Source of the DNA: Neocallimastix lanati (nom. inval.)
Lineage: Eukaryota; Neocallimastigomycota; Neocallimastigomycetes; Neocallimastigales; Neocallimastigaceae
Direction: 5' to 3'
Assembly: GCA_016946835.1 (NCBI GenBank)
Contig: JACVTC010000009.1
Location: forward strand, 1,370,001-1,390,000
DNA length: 20,000 nucleotides
In this document: piece by piece, positions 1 to 10,081 of the stretch
How the letters are laid out: every line of letters begins with the position of its first letter
Position numbering within the stretch: the first letter of the stretch is position 1
Notes under the pieces: model-generated
Told to the model about the DNA's origin: nothing
What the model saw: only the letters and a program-made list of their open reading frames with translations
The model's database searches: none
Position numbers and translations under genes: made by a program

Positions 1-38
<38 letters not shown>

Positions 39-83
39 ATAATAATAATAATAATAAATAAATAAATAAATAAATAAACTTAC
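1..83 (-). repeat. Partial intron 7 of the flippase gene, mostly simple repeat
   Basis: The flippase exon ends at 84 and is followed, on the minus strand, by the donor GTAAGT (83-78). The visible intron is (TTTA)n at about 56-77, then a run of ATA/TAA triplets that turns into TTA triplets by base 1. The two triplet runs are complementary to each other, so the stretch from about 1 to 56 is a long inverted repeat. The acceptor lies outside the window. Confidence 0.8.
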
Positions 84-3050
84 ACTTCCACTCCAGTATG
101 TGAAGAAACCACATATAATTTGAGGAATAATTAAAACGATATTTTTGTAGAAACTATATAATAAAATTTTTGTGATACGTATGTAGTTGTAGTGACCATG
201 AACAAAGATTAATCTTTTAAGGAATTTAAATTCTTTGAATGCGTAATCGCTAGCCTTAACTGCTTGGGCTCCTTCTTTTCCCATAATACCAATACCAACA
301 TCAGCAGCTTTAATCATAGAAACATCATTGGCACCATCACCAATGGCTAATGTAGTTTTCTTTAAATGAATTTTTACTAATTTAACAACTCTGGCCTTTT
401 GGATTGGGGTAACACGACAACAAATAACGGAATGACATCTTGTACCAATTTCTAAAAATTTTCTTTGCATACTTGTCATAACGTTTTGATCATACTTGAA
501 GCTGCTACCTTTATTTGGATGGTTGTTATTTTCTTCTTCTTCTTTTTTCTTTTTTTCTATATCATTATCTTCCGGACTGTAGGGTGCTATTTTATTATGG
601 TGCTTTTTATTTTGTGCTTCTTCTTCCGCTTCCGTGGTTGATCCAAAAATGAAAGATAATGTTCCACCATCCACAATTAAAGCATTTTTTTCCCATATTT
701 GTTCTAAACGTTTAGCTTCCTCTCCTGTTTCGGTCATTGGTAATTTATTTTTTTTGAAATGGCTTAAGAATTTTTTCCATCCTTTATTTACACTTTCTTC
801 TGGCGTATGATCTACACCCCAACTATTGTTATCTTTAAGAGTTTTAATGAAATTATCCAATTTTTGGTTACATTCATTTTCCGTAGTAGCATTTAAAATC
901 ATCATATTAAAATCTTCTGATAATAATTTTGAGGAAGTACCAATGTTAATAGCAGTTTCTTGTTTATCTCCAGTTAATAACCAGAATCTAATACCACTCT
1001 ATATATGTTATGTTATTTTTAATAATTAAATATTTATAATATAAAATTAATATCTTATGAGATTCTTTCTTTTTTTTTTTTTTTTTTCTTTAATTGGATT
1101 AATAATTATAATAATAAGATAATATTATTTATATTCATAACAAAAAAAAAAAAAAATAAAATAATATAAAAATAAAAAATAAAAAAATAAATAAATAAAT
1201 AAAAATAAAAATAAAAATAAAAAATTACTTGTAGAATGTAATTAATAGTTTCTGGAGCTTTGTCTTGTAAACGATCTTCAATAGCAGTAGCACCTAAAAG
1301 CTTCAAATCTTTTTCAATTGTACTGACAACTTCTTCAACAGCAACAGCTCTGTTATTAATATTTTGATTTGCTTGATAGTAATTATTACTAAATTCATCA
1401 AAATCTTCTTCACTAATTTCCTTAGTAGCCACTAAGAGAACTCTGAGACCGTCTTGACTGAAAACTTTAAGAGCATTTTTGGTATCGCTAATGTATTTTG
1501 GATCATTTACTTGGGAATCCTCGGAGAGCCTACTAAACATCACATCATCTGCACCTTTACAATATAAAACAATTTTTCCATTTGGTCTTCTCAGAATAAC
1601 ACTCATTCTTTTTCGGTCACTATTGAATTCAAAGACCATCAAAATTTTATAGGTTTCTTCTACTTGATTTTTTAATGAAGGAGCATTATGAGATCCCCAC
1701 ATACCAATGGAAACACTGGTTCTATTTCTTTCAATGAGCGATACACCTTCTGTTTTAATACCGTAAACTAAAGCAGATTCATCAGGAGATTGACTTTCAT
1801 AAATAATTTCGTAAGTTTTCGGTTCGAAAGAAGGAATCGTCTCATTACACATGGCAATAGCACGACAAAATTCTCTAATCATTTTTTGCTCCTCCGCAGA
1901 ACAATCAGGACTTTCAAATCGTTCTAGTAACGATTTCTGCATAGGGATTCTATCAAAGATTCTTCCAGCAATGAACCATTTTGATAATTGCATATCATTT
2001 CTTGTTAGTGTTCCCGTTTTATCACTAAATATGTATTCAACAATACCCAGTTCTTCATTTAGATTAGAATTATTAACAATCATATTCAGTTTTTTAATTT
2101 CAACTTTTTTAACCGGTTTTTTATGAACACTACGATAAATGCTAGCTCTAGATGACAATAAATTAGGATCTTTATCAAGATGTCTGACAACTTTTGATTT
2201 ATCATTGGAAGTTTCCAAATTTTGTTGAATTTCTTGTTTACCCATCATTGTTTTATCCTTTTCCATAAAGAAGGCTTGCAAGAAACGAACAATTTCCATC
2301 GACACGAATAAACTAATTGGAATAACGTAAGTATAAAGAGCATAGTAAGATAGAATACTGGAAATTATCATTTCTGTATAATTTTTATTTGGTTTTTCCA
2401 GAAAAGGTTTTTCTGAAACGTACCAAAGATTATAAGGTGCATCTACGATACCAGTTTGTGGAACACCTGAGATTGGACGATTCCTTCCATCATAAGTAAC
2501 ATTATCATTAGTTGGATTATCAATGTGGTAGGCATTACCTTCATTTTTAACGATACGGAAGTTCATGATGACCGTAACGGCTAAAATAATAATATTAAAT
2601 ACGAAAATATACAAAATCAAACCATTCAACTTCTTTTCCATTTTACTGAATTTCATACCACTTTTTTTCAAGTTTTGATAAACCTTAGTGTTTTGACCAG
2701 AATAAATAACCATACCGTAAATACAATCCGTATTTCTTAAAATCGAACCTCTTAAAAGCATATTTTCCATATTAAATGGAACACCTTTTTTTAAATTTGA
2801 AATTGCCTTCTTTCTACTGAAAAAGGATGCTGATCTTGAAATTCCAGATTTTGGTGGTTGAAGTGTTTCTTTAGATTATAAGAAAAAAAAAACAATATAA
2901 AGAAAGAAAAATATATATATATTAATAATTAATTAATAATAAAAATCAATTATATAATATAATTATTATTAATTCTTAATTAATAATGTTTTTAAATTAA
3001 TATATTAAAATATATTTATTTATTATATTTTTAATATTATATTATATTTA

Positions 3051-3095
<45 letters not shown>

Positions 3096-4297
3096 AAATT
3101 AAAATATAAACCTTCTTTCTTTTCATTCTTTACTTCCACTCCATCAAATTTATTTTGTTTTTTCGAAATTTCAATGGATATACTTCCATCAAATGATGTT
3201 AAATTATCATTAGGTTGTTCACAATGAATAATACATTTTACTCTTAATAATTCATCTAAACTTCTTATACCTGAAAATTGACTTAAAGCTGTTCTTCTCT
3301 TTAAATTAGTTTCACTTTATAATTTAATATTAAATTTTATTCAATGATATATATATATTTATATATTTATATATTTATATAATAATATTAATTTTTATTA
3401 AATGATATATATATATAAGTATATTATTTAAAATTTTAAAATATTAAATTTTAAATTTTAAATTTTAAATTTAAAAAAATTTATTTTGTATATTATTTTA
3501 TATTGACTTTTTATAATAAATTTTTATATTATTAATAAAAATAAAAACTTTAATTAATTAAAAATGTGTCTTTTATTTTTTCATTTACCCGTCTAAATCA
3601 GATGTTTCAATATAACATGTTCCTTCCTCTGATGATGAACCAATTAATAATAAATCTGCAGGAACTTTATCTCCTTTTTGTAGAATAACCTATATATATA
3701 TATAAAAGAATCGGATTCATAAAAAAAGGTTATTTTAATTTTTTTTTTTAATTCTTTTTTTTTTAAAAAAAAAAAATTCGTATTATCAAATAAAATTATT
3801 TTATAATAATTTTTCTTAAATATAATTAATATTAAATTTAAAACATACAACATCACCACAATTAATATCTTTACTTGGAATTAAATCTACATAACCATTT
3901 CTAAAGATAGAATATTTTATATTATTTGTTTCTTTATCAGAGAGATAACGTTTCTTTTAGTAATTTTATATATATATATATATGATAAAATAATTTTATT
4001 ATATATAGTATAAATAGAGAAAATTAATATATATAATTATTTAAAAACGCTATTTATTTATAATATTATGAATATACATATATATATTTAATTTTTAAAA
4101 AATATCATACATAATCTTCATAACCATCTTTTAATGCTGTTACTGAAAGTACTAATAACAGTGGGAAAATTTGTGTAATTGGATTAAGTGCACTATATTT
4201 TGTTAATGTTGATAATGCACCAAATAAGAAATAAATATTATATAATCTTCGAAACTTTTTTAAATTATATATATTTATTTTATGAAATGTAAATAAG

Positions 4298-4351
<54 letters not shown>

Positions 4352-4913
4352 AATTTAATAAAAATATTTATTAAATAAAAAAGTATTATATATATATATA
4401 TATATATTTTTTTTTTTTTGGAATATATGAATATATTAATTAAAAAAAAAAAAAAAGAAATTAATAGATTACTTGACTAAGTAAATTTAATGGTAAAAAT
4501 GACCATATGGTATATTTTGTTGTTCTTATATAGTTTGAATCTTTTACCAAATTTTCTTCTGGAATTGGAAAAGTGACTTCATATATGGAATTCTCTGGAA
4601 CTTTAGGACCAAATATTGCCGAAAGTGGACTTCTTTTTTCTTCAGCTGGTGTATATAATGAAAAAGCTGAATTAAGTTGAGATTCATCAATATATAAACT
4701 CAAATCATGAATGGTTGGTTCTTTTTTCATTTCATTAATATTTTTATCACCATGTTCTTTTTGATCTTCTGGTAGGGAAAAATCTACACTTCTTTTTGTT
4801 TTAATAGTTAATTGAATTTTATCTTTCCCCTCTTTAAAATTTATTTCCCCATTTTCGTTGCTTTTATCAATTATATCTTCGTTAGTGGTGTTAATATTTT
4901 CTTCTCCACTCAT
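84..4913 (-). CDS. P4-type ATPase (phospholipid flippase), 3' end beyond the window
   Basis: P4 ATPases use ATP to move phospholipids from the outer to the cytosolic leaflet. Exons I placed: 4913-4473, 4254-4111, 3953-3849, 3689-3589, 3314-3112, 2868-1229 and 998-84. They join in phase to 1183 residues. All six internal introns are GT-AG, 157-274 bp. Visible motifs: RTTKYTIWSFLP plus FRRLYNIYFL at the TM1 entry; DGETNLK of the actuator domain (263-269); PISL in TM4 (515-518); DKTGT with the phosphorylated Asp614; KGAD nucleotide-binding motif (769-772); GDGAND (1098-1103). TM5 starts in the last exon, and TM6-10 must lie left of base 1. The start is the first ATG of the frame, followed by a 150-residue hydrophilic N-terminus. 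Three insertions relative to ordinary P4 pumps sit at about 314-360, 535-590 and 998-1054. The family assignment is secure. The transported lipid and subfamily cannot be read from here. Confidence 0.95.
3051..3093. repeat. Self-complementary T15-A28 homopolymer in flippase intron 5
   Basis: Fifteen T are followed directly by twenty-eight A, inside the intron between exons 5 and 6 (2869-3111). The tract starts about 18 bp inside the 5' splice site at 3111. A hairpin of up to 15 A-T pairs with no spacer is possible. The length is likely to vary between strains and to be error-prone in sequencing. Confidence 0.85.
4298..4343. repeat. 46-bp A homopolymer in flippase intron 1
   Basis: An uninterrupted A run sits in the intron at 4255-4472. 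On the sense strand it is a poly-T tract about 45 bp upstream of the 3' splice site at 4255, so it could act as an extreme polypyrimidine tract. An alternating TA run (about 4386-4408) and a short T run lie nearby in the same intron. Confidence 0.85.
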
Positions 4914-5684
4914 TTATAATAACTTTTAATACTCTTCTAATACTTTTTTTTTTTTTTTTTTTTTAAATATATTTATAAAATTTATATAATTGTTAGTAAA
5001 CAAATAAGATACTTTTTATTTAAATATGTGTTTAAATACTTTTATTCTATATTATTATTATATTTATATATATTTTTTTGAAATATTTAATAGATGCATT
5101 ATTTTATTATAATAAATATTTATAGATATATATATAATTTTTTATTTTACTTTTTTTTATTATTATTATTATTTTTATTTTAAAACACTCTTTGTTATTT
5201 AATAAATTTTAAAAAAATTTAATATATATTAATCATGACTAAATATTTAGTTTAATTCAACTGGAATTGTTTAAAAAAAAATTAAAAAAGAATTAAAAAA
5301 TATTACTATAACAAGAAAAAAAAAAAAAAATAAAAATAAAAATAAAAATAAAAAATAAATGAATATGTATGATTTAAAATTCAGGAATTCTTCTTTTAAA
5401 TTTATTTATAATTTAAATATAATTAATTTAATAATTCATTTTAATTCGCTATTATATTAAATTAATTACCGTTAATAATATACTTAAATTTGAATATATA
5501 CTGAATTTTTATTATAATTAAAATAATTATGATTTACTTCTATTAATTATAATAGTGATCATAACAAATATTAAAAATTTTAAGGTTAATTGTAATAATT
5601 GATATAATTAAAAAACAAATAGTATAAAAAAAATTTAACGAATAATATTTCCAAAATTTAAAAAACTTAAAATTAATAATCCAT

Positions 5685-5722
<38 letters not shown>

Positions 5723-5877
5723 TTCATAAAGAAAAAGTATTAATATATTACATTTTATTTATAATATAATTTGGTACTTTTTCATTATATTTTATCTTAT
5801 TTTATTAATAATTTAAAAAAAATTATTAAAGATATTATCCGTATTACAAAATAATTTAATTATTAATAAAGCATATA

Positions 5878-5938
5878 ATAATAATAATAATAATAATTAT
5901 AATAATAATAATAATAATACAAATAATAATAATAATTA
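5878..5938. repeat. AAT triplet microsatellite
   Basis: Runs of ATA/AAT triplets are interrupted by a few single-base changes. It lies in the non-coding spacer and is not translated in any long frame. It is typical slippage-derived simple sequence. Confidence 0.85.
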
Positions 5939-6357
5939 AAACTATTAACTAGGCAATATATTATGGCATTTTAGTTAATTATTATCAAACCTAAAAATAA
6001 GTTATGTAAATATTAGTTACATAAATATGATATATATATATTTAATTTAATAAAATATAATTTTACTGTAACGACATATACATTCAAAATTTTTATAGTA
6101 ATTACAATTTTTTTTATTTATAAAAATAGTGTGAATATTGATATTCTATATTATAATTTATTATTCAATTAATTATTATTTGTTTATTTTTTAATTATTC
6201 TTTATTGTTATATAATATATATATTACATATTTATTTCTTATTTCTTCTGACTTTTTACTTTACTTATTTATTTTTTTATTATTAATTATTTATAAAAAT
6301 ATTTAATATTTAATATTTTCATGTCAATGCGATAATTTGATGATTTAATGAGAGGAA

Positions 6358-6390
<33 letters not shown>

Positions 6391-6613
6391 TATTTATTTA
6401 TTACTCATTTAATTAATAATTATTCTAATACTACTACATAATTCTTGGATAAAAAAGCTATATAAAGAATACCAGAACAAACAAGTTAAGGGTTAATCAT
6501 CGAGAGAAGTAAGAAAATATATTTGGAAATAAATTTCTAACAAAAAGTCTAGCTATATCATATGATCATAAAAATGCAAGAAGTATTTAAATATTTAATA
6601 TTAAAACCTTTAT

Positions 6614-6618
<5 letters not shown>

Positions 6619-6655
<37 letters not shown>
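6619..6655. repeat. 37-bp A homopolymer
   Basis: An uninterrupted A tract in the spacer between the flippase and the phospholipase C genes. Nothing gene-like adjoins it, so I do not read it as the poly-A tail of a retrocopy: no target-site duplication or coding relic is visible next to it. Confidence 0.85.
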
Positions 6656-6657
<2 letters not shown>

Positions 6658-7304
6658 CCAATAAGTTTCTATTAGTTAAATTAATAATTCATTTGATTTT
6701 CAAATTCTCTATAAAAATTTTCCTTTTTATTGGTTAAAAACATTAATAAATTATTATTATTGAAAAGATATTAATGTTAAAAAAGTTAACTATTATTATC
6801 TTTCAATTATTATTTTTAGTATTTAAATTATTAGGAACACTATTATTTACTTTTTAATTTATCAATGATAATAAAAGCTAAATAAATTAATATAGTTTTA
6901 TTATATATTATATAAATTTTAACATATTTTATTAAGTTTATTAATTCCTAATATTTACAGATTTTTTAAAATAATTAGATCAATAATTTATTATATTATT
7001 TTACTTAGTTATCAAGAACCCCTTTTACATTTTATTTTCAGATTTTAAATTATATTAGTAAATAAGCCATCTTTCCAAGTTATCATTATTTAATTTTAGT
7101 ATTGAATTATAATATCTATATATTTCTAGTAATTTTTTTTTTTTTTACTGGGTCAATTCTTATTATATTTTATTTATTTAGTTCTTTAATACGTAAATCA
7201 ATAATATAAAAACTAATACAGATTAGAATAAATTCTATTACTAGTAATACAATACATAATAATATAATATAATTCAATATAATATTATATAAGATAATAA
7301 AACT

Positions 7305-7426
7305 TAGGATTATTATTTTATTTTAATACAATATGAATACAAAATAAAATAATATAAAGAACTAAGTTATATTATTTTTGTATTAAAATAAAATAATAAT
7401 CCTAACTTAGTTCTTTATATTATTTT
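7305..7426. repeat. Two interlocked perfect inverted repeats (A-B-A'-B')
   Basis: Arm A at 7305-7330 is the exact reverse complement of A' at 7379-7404 (26 bp). Arm B at 7346-7369 is the exact reverse complement of B' at 7403-7426 (24 bp). The order is A, B, A', B', with A' and B' overlapping by two bases. The right half is therefore an inverted copy of the left half in swapped (circularly permuted) order. No open frame crosses it. Confidence 0.85.
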
Positions 7427-7600
7427 AAATATATTTATTATAAATATTATTTTATACAATATTTCATTTTAACTCATTATACACTATATGGTTTTAAAAC
7501 TATCTTAATCCTGTTTTTAATACAAAATGGGATTAATCGCACCTTCAAAATACTTGTTTTTTTTTTTTTTTATAGACAAGGAATAAACTTATTAAATAAA

Positions 7601-7669
7601 GTTTATTTATTATTTAATAAGTTTATTTATTATTTAATAAAATTTATTTATTATTTAATAAAATTTATT
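7601..7669. repeat. 20-21 bp tandem repeat, about 3.4 copies
   Basis: Units at 7601-7620 and 7621-7640 are identical. A third at 7641-7661 has a one-base insertion, and a partial fourth follows. The unit is built from TTTATTTATTATTTAATAA. It is non-coding. Confidence 0.85.
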
Positions 7670-8038
7670 AAAAAAAAAAAAAATACATGAAAATAAAATA
7701 TAAAATACATGAAAATTTTTTACATTACTATTAAAAAACTACATTATAAGTTTTTTTATTTATTTATTTATTTATTTTTTTTTATTTTACTCAAAAATTG
7801 TAACCTAATAAAAAAAAAAAAAAAAAATTCAAATTACTAGAGAATAGTTTTAATCATAAAAATTTTGTATAAAATTATGTATTAATTTCTTTATGGTTCT
7901 TTATTAATATCTAATAATACTTTTTTCATATAATTATTGGTAAATAAATGAAAATATTAATAAAAATAAATTACCTTTTAAAAAAAAAAAAAATTATTTT
8001 TAAAGGATATTAAATATCAAAAGCATATTAAAAAATTG

Positions 8039-8071
<33 letters not shown>

Positions 8072-8177
8072 CTACAATTAAAAAAAAAAAAAAGTACTAC
8101 AATTACATAAATATTCAAAAAGTAAATAAAAAAAATAATAATTAAAATAAAATAAAATAAAATAAAATAAAATAAAA
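8039..8177. repeat. A30 homopolymer followed by an (AAAAT)n run
   Basis: A30 at 8039-8068 is followed by a duplicated short phrase, AAAGTACTACAATTA (seen near 8065-8080 and again near 8091-8105), and then by AAAAT pentamers at about 8143-8177. The minus-strand open frame through this stretch encodes almost only Phe, Ile and Tyr, and is an artefact of the repeat. Confidence 0.75.
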
Positions 8178-8293
8178 AGAAAAAAGAAAAATACATGATA
8201 AATATAATATTAAATGTAATAAAGAATAAAAATAAGTTCAAAAGTTTAAAAATTTCGTTGCATTATATACTATGTGTGGTAAAACAAAAAATA

Positions 8294-8362
8294 ATAAAAC
8301 GAAGAAAGTTTAACATCTTTAAAATAGATAGTGTGGTGTCCATTAAACTCTCCCCCCGGAAA
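8294..8362 (+). repeat. Diverged partial copy of the 8594-8660 sequence
   Basis: The segment aligns without large gaps to 8594-8660, sharing TAACATCT, GATAGTGTGG and TAAACTCT at matching spacing. Roughly four fifths of the core 41 bases agree by eye. The two copies lie 300 bp apart in the same orientation. Similarity fades after the C-rich run at about 8352-8357, unusual here because it is six C in a row. It is either a decayed duplicate of part of the 8.6-kb relic or an older dispersed element. Confidence 0.6.
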
Positions 8363-8583
8363 ATATAAAAAAAAAAAGAAAAAATTCTCATTAAGAGAAT
8401 TACTCTCCATAAATATATTAAAATAAATACAAATATATATATATAATATGTTTACAAATAATAAAATTTATTAAAAATAAAATTTAATAAATAATAAAGT
8501 TAATGTCACACAATGAAAATAAAGAGAAAATTTAAATGGTATTATGGTATTATGATATGAATTAGAGATCATTTATACCATAA

Positions 8584-8850
8584 ACATTTAATATAATAAA
8601 ACAAGGAGGTAACATCTGTAAAGTGGATAGTGTGGAGATCAATAAACTCTACCTCGAAACCAAGAGAAATAGGTATCATGAGATTCAATTTCCACAGATT
8701 CATTGTGTATACAACGATTATTACTATTTATGTGAAGATGTACAAGGAGGACTAGTAATAGAAGTTCTTCTTTGCCATATTGGTTCGATGTTAACTCTTA
8801 TGGTTGTGATGGGTATTTTTTTTTTTACAATACCAATCAAAAAGTAACTC
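8584..8850 (+). pseudogene. Possible gene relic, 88-codon open frame with hydrophobic C-terminus
   Basis: The patch is visibly less AT-rich and less repetitive than its surroundings. One plus-strand frame stays open from 8584 to the TAA at 8845-8847. It encodes a mixed-composition peptide with several Cys, then a hydrophobic stretch from about residue 62 (core LTLMVVMGIFFFTI), then Pro-Ile-Lys-Lys and stop. That resembles the last exon of a membrane-anchored protein. No ATG starts it, no upstream exon or acceptor was found, and I do not recognise the family. A partial copy at 8294-8362 suggests a duplicated or dispersed sequence. It could be a remnant gene end, a transposon fragment or chance. 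Confidence 0.35.
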
Positions 8851-9324
8851 AAGAAAGCTACCAATGACTGGTATAACTTATTTGGTATTATACATATATA
8901 TTTATATGAATTTATAACACTTTAATGCAATATAAATAAAAATTAATTCTTAAATTATCTTTATATTGATATTTATTTATTTATTTATTTATTTATTTTA
9001 TTAAATAATAATAATTACAATAATAATATATTAATAATATTTCAGTATAACATAATAAAAATAAAATGTATTAACCAAAAACTAAAAAATTCATGGAAAA
9101 TACATAAAAAATATTTAAAAAATGGTTGAATCAAAATCATTAATTTGTTTCATTAAACTTTTTTTATTATCTTACAATAATATTATTTATTTGTTTGTTT
9201 ATTATAATAATATATATATATTTTATTATTATTTAATTAAAATTGTTAATTGTTAATTATTAATAGATAATGATGTTATTCAATATTAATATTTTTTTTT
9301 AAATGTTAAATGGATTGTTTACTG

Positions 9325-9327
<3 letters not shown>

Positions 9328-9377
<50 letters not shown>

Positions 9378-9526
9378 ATAATTTTTTGTAATTATATTGT
9401 TAAGAATAAAAAATACTTTTTATAGTCAATAGTAAGAAATAAGTATATACATAATTAAATTTTCTTAGTTATTGTTTATTATTAATAGTATTTTTTTTTC
9501 TCATAATTTTTTATATTTTAATTAAT

Positions 9527-9586
<60 letters not shown>
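9328..9586. repeat. Inverted homopolymer pair: A49 and T59
   Basis: A49 (9328-9376) and T59 (9528-9586) lie on the same strand, 151 bp apart, so they are complementary arms of a very large A/T stem-loop. The spacer between them holds no open frame. Exact lengths should be treated with caution because homopolymers of this size are difficult to sequence. Confidence 0.8.
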
Positions 9587-9588
<2 letters not shown>

Positions 9589-9998
9589 CATTATTAATGT
9601 TATATTATCGCTATTATTATTGATATTTTATTTTGTTTTTTTATTATTATTTTTTTTTATCATTATTATTATTATTTTATTTTATTTTTTTATTCACAAT
9701 CTAAAAATTTTTCTTTTAAATAGAAAAAAATATTAGTTGTAAATTAAAGAATTTTTATTGTTTTATTTTTAATTTTCTTATTATCATATTTATTAATAAG
9801 GAAATTGAAATAAAAAATATTTTTAATTATTGAAAAATTATATATATAATATTCATGTTTTTGGTTTAACGTGGATAATAATAAAATGATTTACGTAATA
9901 TTTTTGTATAGTTAATATTAATATTATTATATTTTCTTAATTTATATATATATATATTGTTTTTTTTTTGTTTTGTTTTTTAAGTATTTTTTTATTGC

Positions 9999-10000
<2 letters not shown>

Positions 10001-10038
<38 letters not shown>
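10001..10038. repeat. T38 homopolymer just past the phospholipase C stop
   Basis: On the sense (minus) strand of the phospholipase C gene this is a run of 38 A beginning 43 bp after the TAA stop. It would be part of, or immediately downstream of, a short 3' UTR. Confidence 0.8.
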
Positions 10039-10042
<4 letters not shown>

Positions 10043-10081
10043 ATATATCTTTTATTTTCATTTTTAAATCTTATTTTTTAT

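Larger units (their letters stand above)
4914..8255. other. AT-only intergenic spacer, no gene seen
   Basis: About 3.3 kb upstream of the flippase start holds no open frame with plausible composition, no tRNA-like stem set and no recognisable snRNA. It contains T34 at 5687-5720, AAT triplets at about 5878-5938, A37 at 6619-6655, an interlocked inverted repeat at 7305-7426, and a 20-21 bp tandem repeat at 7601-7669. The piece nearest 4913 must contain the flippase promoter and 5' UTR, but I cannot point to a TATA box or initiator that stands out from the background. Confidence 0.7.
8851..10081. other. Spacer downstream of the phospholipase C gene, homopolymer-rich
   Basis: No gene seen. It holds TTTA tetramers at about 8971-9000, A49 at 9328-9376, T59 at 9528-9586 and T38 at 10001-10038. 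The T38 run lies 43 bp past the phospholipase C stop codon on that gene's downstream side. The 3' UTR and polyadenylation site of that gene must lie at the right end. AATAAA overlaps its stop codon, but such hexamers are everywhere here. Confidence 0.7.

Noticed and set aside
826-1029. Plus-strand open frame of 67 codons
   Set aside because: Lies antisense to flippase exon 7, whose minus-strand reading gives clear P4 motifs.
1851-2126. Plus-strand open frame of 91 codons
   Set aside because: Antisense of flippase exon 6 around DKTGT; no family resemblance.
3644-3859. Minus-strand open frame of 71 codons
   Set aside because: Reads through an intron in the wrong frame; composition is Ile/Phe/Lys from A/T runs.
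6425-6560. Slightly more complex patch considered as a tRNA, snoRNA or snRNA gene
   Set aside because: No cloverleaf, no TTCGA-type T-loop, and no paired C/D or H/ACA boxes at workable distances.
8017-8241. Minus-strand open frame of 74 codons, almost all Phe/Ile
   Set aside because: Translation of A30 and AAAAT repeats; not a real transmembrane protein.
8386-8402. Small hairpin ATTCTC-ATTAA-GAGAAT considered as a terminator or RNA element
   Set aside because: A six-base-pair, AT-rich stem is expected by chance here, and such terminators are not a eukaryotic signal.
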